From assembly GCA_019188255.1 (NCBI GenBank), contig JAETXT010000007.1:3534001-3598000 (forward strand): 64,000 nucleotides of DNA, read 5' to 3'. The position numbers and the translations under genes are program-made. Within the stretch, counting starts at the first letter, position 1. The number at the start of each line of letters is the position of its first letter. Below, in pieces: positions 24,867 to 34,192 of this stretch. The notes below the pieces were generated by a model. It did no database searches and was not told the origin of the DNA. It saw only the letters and a list, made by a program, of their open reading frames with translations. This stretch comes from Verticillium longisporum. Taxonomy: Eukaryota; Ascomycota; Sordariomycetes; Glomerellales; Plectosphaerellaceae.

Positions 24867-25476
24867 ACGACTCGCTCGTATGTCATGGATATGGCGTCTG
24901 GGATTGGTTTCGGCATTCCGGCAGGGGATGGGATGGTGCAGGGGGCCCGAGAGTGTCCTTGGGTCATCTGGCTTTGTGGAGGCCTGCGCTCGATGATAAG
25001 ACAAATCGCAGCAAATTGAGCATGCCGTAAAATTCATGATGAACCGTTTTGTCGCAATCGTGAGGGTCTTGTGCACGTGTGAGCTGCCGAAGTGACCTCA
25101 AATGTGTATAATCTAGAATGACGAAGCTGCCACTTGTACTATAACGCCATCGCTGCGGAATGATGACTGCTGGTTAGCTCGATGAGCGCTCTGCTTGGCT
25201 TCCATCTTGCGCGACCACTCGCGGCTAACCTATGACCTGTACCATCACGTTCATGTGTGTGTGTGTGTGTGTGTGCCTAGTGGAGCTCTCGTCATATTTC
25301 GCCTAGCTACATACATCCCTTTGACCCCACCTGTTATCTGCATTTCCAGATTACGACACCTTGCTCCTGAGCTCCAGGCCAGCTTCGACCTCTACCCGAC
25401 TCGACAATCCCTTGCAACTACAGTCCCTACCCACGAAGCGCGCTCGCCACATTTGAAACGCGTGCAAGATTCGACA
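24867..25476. other. Intergenic region with a GT microsatellite
   Basis: About 610 bases. A (GT)n run of roughly 11 units lies at 25253-25275. No gene seen. Confidence 0.45.
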
Positions 25477-26446
25477 ATGTCTGGCTCAGGATACGATGCG
25501 GTGGTCGATGTCGATGATGACGTGAGCTACCAACTCTTCGGGCCATGAGCTGCTCCAGTGCTAACTGTACATCCTAGGGCGACCTTGGCCATACCGACCT
25601 CCAGGACGACCTCGAATTCCACTCGTCCAACTTCAACGACACAAATACTGGTGGCCGCAAGTCGGCTCCATCAGCCGGTCTCCCTCCACCCGTGACAGCA
25701 TCTTCATCCTCATCCAAGCGCGTCCTCTGGACGGTCCCCTCCTTCGCCCAGTTCTCCGACCTTGACACGTCTGCCGTGCTCTCTCGCTGCTGGGCGGCGC
25801 TGTATCCGCGCGCCTTCTCTCTCTCGTCGTCCTCGAGGGCGACCCCGATCTCTACGGGCCGTTCTGGATCGCTACGACTGTGGTCCTCATCCTCTTCCTC
25901 GGAGGCACCATCAGCGCGTACCTCGCCGACACGGGCGACCACCCTTTCGCCTACGACTTCAAGCTTCTGAGTGGTATGTAGACCTGAATGGCGCGGCTTG
26001 ATGACACATCCAATGGCTAACAGACAATCCCAGGCGCCGCCGGACTTATCTACGGCTACACTCTCTTCATCCCCGTCGGCCTCTTCCTCGCCCTGCGGTA
26101 CTTCGGCTCCGAGTCGGCCAACCTGCTCGAATGCTGGGCGCTCTATGGCTACTCCAACCTCATCTGGATACCCGTCGCCCTCATCAGCTGGTCGCCCATT
26201 ACCATACTCAACTGGGTCTTCGTGGCGGTCGGTTTCGGCCTCTCAGTCGCCTTCTTGCTGCGCAACCTCTACCCGGTACTCAGCGCCACCGACCGCCAGA
26301 CGAGCAAGATTCTGCTCATCGTCGTTGTCGCCCTGCACCTGGGCCTGTCGCTGACCATCAAGATCCTGTTCTTCGCGCACGGGAGCCCGGTCGCAAGCCC
26401 TCCCAAGGGAGACGACAAGGGCGGCGCGGCCATGTTCCTTTTCTAA
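25477..26446 (+). CDS. Yip1-family Golgi membrane protein (Yip4/Yip5, YIPF1/2 type)
   Basis: Three exons: 25477-25521, 25578-25973 and 26034-26446, about 284 aa if one missing base is allowed (854 nt observed). The N-terminus is polar and acidic. LDTSAVLSRCWAALYPRA is the conserved lead-in of the YIPF1/2 group. About five membrane segments follow (PFWIATTVVLILFLGG, LIYGYTLFIPVGLFLALRYF, LIWIPVALISW, WVFVAVGFGLSVAFLL, ILLIVVVALHLGLSLTIKIL). These proteins sit in Golgi membranes and bind prenylated Rab GTPases. Between 25818 and 25829 the frame must change. The upstream frame runs into Ser/Arg-rich nonsense, while the next frame reads VLEGDPDLYGPFW and the membrane helices. Both flanking introns splice cleanly, so a one-base deletion in the CT-rich run is likely. 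Confidence 0.85.
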
Positions 26447-26881
26447 AGCGGGGCGGTCAAGGAAACGGGCAGGATGAATTTGAATTATGTGTGGGCGCCG
26501 GCTGCGCGGTCTGGCTAGAGGTCTTGTGTACTGTGTACAGTATTAGAATCTATGATGTTTACACACGCTCCTGGGAGGGACGATGTGCTACCCACAATTG
26601 AGTGATTGACGCCTCGTAAACCTGTCCATCGTGGCGACAATGTCCACGCAGAGCATCAATACTGCGACTTGCGAGCCCTTCGTCCCAATACAGACCATAT
26701 CGCGTGACACATTGCCCGAATCTCCTCCTACCCGTGGGAAACATACGGGTGCAGTACTATACATCAAGCTTTGCCCGAAGCATCAGCCAGCGCCAAACCC
26801 AACATCGAACACTCCTCCCACCATCAGCAGTAGCAGCAGCAGCAGCAGCGCGCACAAAACGGAAACGGACAGAAAGCCACC
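26447..26881. other. Intergenic space between convergent genes
   Basis: About 435 bases between two stop codons, with a short AGC-repeat run (26824-26850). No gene seen. Confidence 0.4.
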
Positions 26882-27638
26882 TCACGGGTCCCGCGGCTTC
26901 TGCGCCCGGCCCCCGTTCTTCTCCCAGTCGAGCCAGCTGCCGGGGTACTCCCCGACGCCGGTCCAGCCCGCCTCGGCGGCCAGCGCGGCCGCGGCACGGC
27001 TGCGCACGCCGGCCTTGCAGTAGAAGACGAGCTCGCTGTTCTTGGCCGGCCGCTCGAAGCCGAAGCGGTCCTCGAACTCCTCGGCCGTCACGTGGAAGCT
27101 CTCGGGGTGCGTCGTGATGGGGATGTTGATCGCGCCGGGGATGTGGCCCGTCTGGCGGACCTCGCCGGGCTCGCGCGTGTCTGTCGATTTCTCTGCGTTA
27201 GCCCGCTGATATGGTTCCTTGTTTCTCCAGATCGGTGTGCATGGGTGTGTGTAGGCCAGGCTCAGGCACCTGAGGACATATACTGGAGCACGGGGAGACG
27301 AAGGAGGAGGGGGGGGGGGAGGCAGCAAACGTACCGACGATGATGATGTCGGACTTGTTGCTGTCGACGGCGCGTTCCAGCTGGTCAAAAGTCCAGAGCT
27401 TGGTACCGCGGGCCGACGTTTCGTGGTATTCCTCGTCAGACGCCGTCGACGACGAGCTGGAGTACAGCCTGAAGCGAGGATGCGTCGCCGGGCGGACGGC
27501 GAGACGAGTCTGGAAGGCGGGTGTCGTGGTGGTGCTGCGCAGGCAATTGGCGTGTGATGCCGTGTTGGCGACGCATGGCCGCGCCGAACGGACGAGAGCT
27601 GTGCGGAGAAGCTGGGCGCTTTGGCGAGAGGTGGCCAT
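26882..27638 (-). CDS. Mitochondrial rhodanese-domain sulfurtransferase (Rdl2/Aim42-like)
   Basis: Two exons: 27335-27638 and 26882-27180, 200 aa. The start MATSRQSAQLLRTALVRSAR is a typical basic, hydroxylated mitochondrial presequence. The single rhodanese domain follows: FDQLERAVDSNKSDIIIVDT spans the splice junction, then REPGEVRQTGHIPGAINIPI. The active-site loop FYCKAGVRSRAA has the catalytic Cys and the Arg that cradles the persulfide. The fold ends YPGSWLDWEKNGG. It likely transfers sulfane sulfur (thiosulfate:cyanide or glutathione type) in mitochondria, as yeast Rdl2 does. The 154-nt intron is longer than most here and carries a long G/purine run (27302-27320). The acceptor was chosen because only the AG before ACACGCG restores VDTREPGE. 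Confidence 0.88.
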
Positions 27639-28366
27639 GGCGAATTTGCAATTTTGGAATGCGACTGGGTTGAGATGTACAGGACTCAAGTAGTGGCAGG
27701 TTCAAGTCTATTGTTGTTGGAGGGTGTTGAGCTCTGTCTGACGATCGGTCAAGGTCAATTCCGAGGCTCAGAGCCGGAAGCTCGAGAGGACCCGCTTTTG
27801 GCAGTTTCGTCATTGACGAGCGCATTTGAACGCATTTGGCTTACATGACTACAAACGCCGTGTAGGCAGCTCACTCGCGCCAGGCGACACATTCAACGAT
27901 TATTCTTTTAACTCTCATTCTCATTAACGACCTCATGCTGGATGCTCGCTCATCTACCCCAAAGTGTCATACCCTGGCCTAAATAATCCTGGCTCGCCCT
28001 CCCCAGCGGCCTCCCCAGCGGCCTTCGCCAGGAGCGACGGAACCCCCGGGCTGCAGTGAAAAGGGATATAAGCCCAGAAGAGAAGAAGGAAATGTATATA
28101 CACGGAAATAGTGATTACAATTAGTGAAGAGCGTCCCCGTCATAGAATGGTCGTGTCTTTCAAGCCCCAGGGCCACGCGACCGGATAAGAGTGGCGCTCC
28201 TGTTGTCGACCACTAGCAGTGGTTCAGGCTTGATCGTCTCACCAGTCATTGTGCACCGTCAGGCTGATCCGTCATCCTGAATCTTGGGCACCACTTGCCG
28301 GGTTTCGATTGGCGAAGGGCGTTCAGCCGCATCGTGGAGGTAGATCTGACAATCCAACCTCCCGTC
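27639..28366. other. Rhodanese promoter and ERG5 3' flank
   Basis: About 730 bases. A small direct repeat of CCTCCCCAGCGG units lies at 28000-28025. No gene seen. Confidence 0.4.
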
Positions 28367-30241
28367 TTACGCCGCAACACGCTCCTTGAACGTCAGAGGA
28401 CAATCATCCTAAAGGGCAAAAAAAGTCAATTCTGCCGCTCCCAAACGCTTCTATACTTTTTCATCGTAGACGTACCTTGGGGAAGATGGTGGCAAACACC
28501 TTGATCTCCTCGGATAGGGGGGTGGGGTGATGCGTCCACTCCAGCTGGAGCGCGGCCTTTCCGATCATCAACGCCAGGTTCAGCTGCACGTACACCTGAC
28601 CGTTGCAGTAGAGGGGGCCTGTGCCGAGGTCAAGGGAGGTCTTGGGGCCCTTGGCCTCAGCGTCGCCCGTGTAGTAGCGCTCGGGGTCGAATTCGTCGGG
28701 CCTCTCGTACACCTCGGGGTCGCGGAGCGCGGGCCATACAGACGGGATGATCATGGAGCCTGGATACTATCAGCAACTGGCACGACGTCAAACGATCATG
28801 GACAAACTCACCCTTGGGCACGGTGTACTCGGGAGTGACGGGGAAGGCCTTCTTGGCGACGTAGGGAACCATGATGACGGGAGGGCGGTAGCGAAGAAGC
28901 TCACGGACGACGGCACGGGTGTACTTGAGCGACTCCAGCTGCTCCAGGTTCAGCTCGGCGTGGATGTCGCCGTTGCGGACCTTCAGGTTCTCCTCGCGGA
29001 TACGGTCAAGGATATCAGGGCGCTGGGCCATGATCTGGAAGAGCCACGTCGCGGCACTGCTGGTGGCGTCCTGAGAGGCGAAGAGGAAGGTGAAGATGGT
29101 CTTGGCGATCTCGTCGTCGCTGAATTCACGGAGGTAGGGCATGGGCTTGGTCAGACCCTCGGCCTGGCCAGCAGCCTCGGCGTCGCGGTACTTCTTGGAC
29201 TCCTGGATAGCCTTGACCCAGCCGTCGATGAGCGAGTTGACTTCGCCGCCGGCAGCCATGCGAACCTTGCTCTTGGCGGAGCACTTGGCGAACTCGGCCA
29301 GGACCATGTCGGCGGCCTTCTTTCCGTACCAGGTGCGGGTGTACGGAATGATGACAGGGAAGTTGACAAGCTCGAGGGCGGCAGTGATGAGGTAGTAGTC
29401 GTTGGCGATCTTGTCGACAGCATCGTCGGAAATGTAGTAGCCAACAAAGGTGCGCAGAGAGACGGCGCACATGAGGTTACGCAGCTCAGGCATAAAGGGG
29501 ACAGGCTTGCCGCCAGCGTCCTTGGTGACCTTGAGGAAGCGGGCGAAGTAGTCGCGGTAAACGCCCTCCTGGCCAGGAAGGTACGAGTCGAGGGCCTGGC
29601 GAGTGAAGAGCTGGTTCAACCCCTTGCGGAAGTCCACGTGAGCCTTGCCGTCGAGAAAGACCCAGTTGTCATGTCCCAGGAGCTTGGGGGCGACGTCGAC
29701 GACGCAGGGGGCAACATAGGAAGGCGAGTTGAAGATCTTGCGCGATAGATCACGGGTGGAAGCAATGACAACGAATCTGCAACAGAGGCAAACAGTCAGT
29801 GTTTTGTCACGAGAAGAGGATGCCGGTAGAAAGACGCAGACTGACTTGTGGAAGACGGAGACACAGCTCAGGGGACCGCTTGCCCACTTGGCCTGGTACT
29901 CCCAGAACTTGGGGTCCATGGAGGACAGGAAGGGGCCCATGAAGGGAATCTTCCATGCTGGGCCGACGATGGAGCCCTTACGAACGATGTAGCCAACTAC
30001 AAAAAGCATTGGTCAGTCGAAAAGCTTCCCGGTAGGCAGTTGTGACTGCACGGCAACGACGATGCGGCAGGCGAGACATACTCTGATCGTACGCGACCAG
30101 GAGAGCGAGAACAGTGAAGACGATGGTCCAGACGCTGGCGTTGGAGACGGCCTCGATCACGCTGTCCACCTGAGGTGGGATGGAGACGCTGGCAAACTTT
30201 GCGTTCGCCAGAACGGAAGTGAAGGTCGTGTTGGCGTCCAT
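28367..30241 (-). CDS. ERG5: Sterol C-22 desaturase, cytochrome P450 CYP61 (ergosterol synthesis)
   Basis: Five exons: 30082-30241, 29846-29996, 28812-29776, 28476-28759 and 28367-28408, giving 533 aa with all junctions in frame. An N-terminal membrane anchor (VWTIVFTVLALLVAY) precedes the P450 fold. Visible motifs are GPAWKIPFMGPFLSSMDPKF, the I-helix FLFASQDATSSAATW, the ExxR motif RELLRYRPP, and the meander DPERYYTGDAEAKG. The haem-thiolate cysteine is in LGTGPLYCNGQVYVQLN. The enzyme introduces the C22-C23 double bond late in ergosterol synthesis, in the ER. The haem loop is odd: the family normally has Phe seven residues before Cys (FGTGPHxCLG), but here it is Leu. His-to-Leu and Leu-to-Asn changes lie close by, while the sequence on both sides is well conserved. 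A CT (GA on the coding strand) tract lies 100-170 bases upstream of the ATG. Confidence 0.92.
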
Positions 30242-30343
30242 GGCTGTGGGCTGTTGCGAACTCGAAGGCTTTCTTTTCGGCGAAGCTGCTGAAGCGGCTT
30301 GCTTTGGTCGTTCGAGGTTGAGGTTGAGCGAAGGACGGCGCGA

Positions 30344-30344
30344 G

Positions 30345-30385
<41 letters not shown>

Positions 30386-30410
30386 ACACTCTTTTTCTCT
30401 CTTTCTCTCT
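30344..30410. repeat. CT/GA microsatellite in the ERG5 leader
   Basis: About 19 nearly uninterrupted CT units followed by imperfect CT/TTCT repeats. On the ERG5 strand this is a GA tract 103-169 bases upstream of the ATG. Such tracts are common in fungal core promoters and may exclude nucleosomes. Confidence 0.8.
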
Positions 30411-30741
30411 GGGCGCGACGAGTTGCGCGAGGGCAGATATTCAACCAGAAGCGTGGCGCTGAGGTTCAAAGGCACACACACGAAGGTCTCGTCGTGTGTT
30501 CTACACGCGCAACTGTGCAATGGGATTGCGGAAAGGAATGCGAAGGGGGTGGGTGGAGGAGATGGCACCGGGGGGGGGGGCGGCGTTCAATGTTATCAGT
30601 TTTCCTAGGAGGGACGACCTCACATGGAAGTCAAGGCAAGTGGAAATGCAGACTTCTCGGAGCAATCGCGACCCTACTGGGCACCACCGTCCACATTGAC
30701 TCAAACAGGCCTCACATTGTGCACACAGGGTCTGGCTTGGT

Positions 30742-30870
30742 CTAGGTACCTACCCAACTAATGTAAGGTACCTTAGGTACCTAGGTAGGTAGGTAAGGTA
30801 GGTAGGTAAGTAGGTAAGGTACCTAGGTAGGTACCTAGGTAGGTAGGTAGGTACCCAGGTAGCCTGGGTG
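30742..30870. repeat. AGGT/ACCT repeat block with palindromic cores
   Basis: About 130 bases made almost wholly of AGGT, AAGGT and ACCT units, with repeated TACCTAGGTA palindromes. It lies 500-630 bases upstream of ERG5. Confidence 0.8.
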
Positions 30871-32465
30871 ATCACTGTTCAGCCAACAGCACTTGGGTGG
30901 TGGCAGGCGGGAAACAAGGTGATGTAGTCATTATTCAGCACGACGAAAACACTGCAATCAGGGCGGGAGCACGGGTCTCCACGACTTAGATGCCCGTCTT
31001 TCCACCGAGGATGGGGTAAGGTTGCAGCGTTGCAGCGGATGCTGCGGGTGGGGGAACGGACACAGTCGAAATTACCAGGTGCTCGATTGCGCAACGGACC
31101 AACAGGGCTGGCTCGGCGCGCTGTCAATTTTTTTTTTGTTGGGTGCACCCTAAGCGGCAGGCTGTGATGCAGCACGAGCCCGCGCACGAGCCAGCCTTCA
31201 GGGGATGGCCGGGCGACAAGGGGACAAGGAGGAGAGCGCGGACCACTGTGGCCCTGCGATTCCTACCTGCCAAGCGGACAGACGACAGGGTCCTGGGAAG
31301 CTAAATTACCACGCCATCTCGTCCAATCTTTGTCCGATGTCATTGGCCGATCATTCGAGGTGGTGCGAATTTGGTGCTGAGGTGCAGTTGCTGCTCAGGA
31401 TTTTTTCCCACCCCATCCGCCGCGCCGCAATTCACACGGTGGAGAAATTATGTCTGTCTGATTGTGTCTCAGTCCCTTGCTTCCATCAGTCACTGCCTAC
31501 CTTCCCTACATAGATACCTTAGGTAGGTGAGGTGTGTATGGAAGCAGCAACAGCAGTCGCAAATAGCAAGCATCAGACAGTGCAGCATGTGCGTCGTTGT
31601 CAACAAGCATTGTTCGATTTGCCTTGCCCATTGATGTCATTTGACTTGATACAGAGTTCACCGCGGCTCGCTTCGTCCGCCTTAGTACGACGTCAGTCAC
31701 TTGACTAGGTAGCTACATGTACGGCATGAACGGGTAGGGATAAGGGGGGGTGGGAGGGGCATGGCGGGCTCTCATGCCCACGAGGCACGTCATGGATCTG
31801 GTCAGATTTGCACATGTCGCATCCGCCAGAGGAACGAACAACTTGTACATGACCAAGAACAGTCAGTCATTTGTTCATCTTGTGCACAACCCGTCGATGC
31901 CGCCGCTTGAGATTGGAGCTCCCCCATTCGCCAATCACGCTTTCCTTCTCCCACACCGCCTGCCATCCAGCATACGAATACGAAAGAGTGGGACCTCCGG
32001 ACCGTCCGGACAACGACGAGACGCCGCCTCGGCGCCAGAGACATTCTCGACTGCCTGGCTTGCCTGGCTTGCTTTTGGCCTGGCTGTGCCGGACTCACTC
32101 GGGTCTCGGGCTCGAATGCGAAAATAACGGGACCAGTCGCATTCGTCGTCTTCCTACAGCCCCGACCTGCCTTCCCAACCCAGTAACGTTCGGTGGGCGG
32201 CTGATTTTTCGATTTCCCTTTTCCTTGTTCGTAGAGGGCAAACACGCACTGCACAGCACAGGAAGGGTATCATATTGGTCTAATCTTGGCTCGACGCTCC
32301 GTCGTCTTCGTGTGATGCCGAGTGCCGGGAGTACCGGGTTTCAGTCTCCTGTTTGACTTCGGTATTTTGCTCACAGGGTCATAAATAACCCTTGTCACAT
32401 CGCCTCGGCGTCAGTGTGCATGTCAGTTCCTCCGAAAAACACAAGACTCCAACAGGTGACGCTGC

Positions 32466-33877
32466 TTAAAAGCTATCATTCAAGACGTCATCGTTCATCT
32501 TGACCATGGTGGGGCTGTATTCGGAGCTGTCGGGCTCAGCGCCGGCCGTCATCAAGATGTCGTCTACAATTCGCTTGCTAGCCTCCCGTGCTGAACGCAA
32601 AGACAAAATAAACGCAATCAGCTGGCGTAAAACCACAAGTCATGGGACCAAAAAAAAACATACCGGGTGTCTGCAACAGTTTGGACGGCGGCAGTGCAAA
32701 CTGAATCGTCTTGGGTGGGCTCATGCCACCGAAAGCACCCTCGTCGCTGTCGCTATCCCAGTCGATCTCGTACTTCTGCCTTGTCACGGGAGCCTCGGTC
32801 GTAGTCGTCGTGTCGTCGTCGTGGGGAAAAAAGTCTTTCGTGCGCCGCGTCGAAGCAGGCGTTTGCACGCTGACGCCCGGCGTCCTAGGTCCGGCCGTCG
32901 CGGCGGCAAGTCGCTGGCGTGCCGCTGACTTGATGGGGGACATGAAAGCCTCGCTCCGCAGCTTTGGCGCTTCCATGACGGGCGACGACATGGGCGAGTC
33001 CTGCCATGACGGGATGTTTTCCTTGCCCTTGCTCTTGCCTTGGCCTTCGTCTTCCTTTTTGAGCGGCGAGATGCGGTATTGGGTTCCCTTGTGCGGCGTC
33101 GCCTGGAGCCTGTAGGTTTTGTCGAGCATGCGATGGAGCAGCGGGTCCTTATTTCCTCGTTGGATTGACTGCTGGGGCTGGGGGAGTAGCGAGCGCGGCG
33201 TCATGGACATGTCGGGCAGACGAGCAGTGTGCTGCGCAAAGAGCACAGTGGAGTCTTCTTCTTCAAGCTCGTCACCATCGTCCTCGGCATCGGGCGCCGG
33301 CGGTTCACCCTTGAGCTCACGCTTCAGGGCTTCATACGGCGATTCGAGGTTGGAGTAGTTGGCCTTGACGGTCCTGGTCGATGGGGCCCGCGGAGTGCTA
33401 CCCGTAAGCTCGTCGTCGTTCAGGAGCGAAACATCCGTCTGGAAAGTCGACTCGCCGGCTGGCGTGTTCAGCGTCATGTCATCTCGACCGCCGGTGCGGG
33501 CGTGCTGTAGACGCCCGTCAGGTCCTCTTGTACCGTCGTCTCTTCGGCGTTCGTGGTATCGTCTTGGTCGTTCGCGAGCTCTTCGTAGCCCGAGAGCGAC
33601 ACGTTGGCTGATGCTTCGAAGAATTGCTTCCAGAACTTGGATGCCTCCCAGACATCCTTGGAGTGCTCGCCGTAGGATTCGACGACGGGTAGGATGCTCG
33701 CCGTGACGATGCGGTGCGCCTTGCTGAAATTGTGGTCGATTTCTGCCCTTGTCAGCGCCAGTTGGCCGTGTGAGGCGGGGTGTCACTACCTTGAAGTGTC
33801 AATGTAATCGACTGCTCCAGCTTCTCCAGCTCCTCCGTCAATGTCAGATTGCGAGGTGCCGCGCTTGGTCGTGACAT
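32466..33877 (-). CDS. ASK1: DASH complex subunit Ask1
   Basis: Three exons: 33790-33877, 32664-33742 and 32466-32590, with introns of 47 and 73 nt. Observed coding length is 1292 nt, one short of a multiple of three; about 430 aa when corrected. The conserved DASH Ask1 N-terminus is clear: LTEELEKLEQSITLTLQEID, then HNFSKAHRIVTASILPVVES and SKFWKQFFEASANVS. The rest is Ser/Thr/Pro-rich with many S/T-P sites (possible Cdk sites), ending REASKRIVDDILMTAGAEPD. Ask1 is part of the DASH/Dam1 ring that couples kinetochores to microtubules. Near 33474-33488 the frame drops by one: upstream reads GVYSTPAPAVE, downstream DDMTLNTPAGEST. A one-base loss, or a 5-base duplication of ATGAC, would explain it. 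Both splice sites work, which argues for a live gene. Confidence 0.9.
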
Positions 33878-34192
33878 GTTTGGTGGCGATGAAGTTTCGT
33901 GGCTGTTTCTGTTGGTTTCTCGGTGTGTGCGGTGGTGTTTGTTGTTGATGCATGTTGGAACTGGATGTAACCAGACGCGATGCGGGGCAGCTCTCGGCAG
34001 CGCATCAGCAATCGCGGGGCATCTAAGCCCCTGACAGGCCCCTGACCCCTGAACGCTCTCATTGAACGTTGCTATCCTGATCAGGGTCCGAAATTCACAT
34101 GACGTATCATATGATACTGCCTTTTTTTTTTTTTATTTCAACACAATTCATTCATATATATCGGTATTGCTTGGGTATCTTTAAAAATGTCA
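33878..34192. other. ASK1 promoter and GCP6 3' flank
   Basis: 315 bases with a T-run (about 34121-34135). The ASK1 promoter lies here. No gene seen. Confidence 0.4.

Larger units (their letters stand above)
30242..32465. promoter_or_regulatory. ERG5 upstream region and ASK1 3' flank; no gene
   Basis: 2.2 kb with no supportable gene. It holds the CT/GA microsatellite in the ERG5 leader, a G run (30571-30580), the ACCT/AGGT block at 30742-30870, a T run (31130-31138) and a short AGGT patch (31510-31532). Confidence 0.5.
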
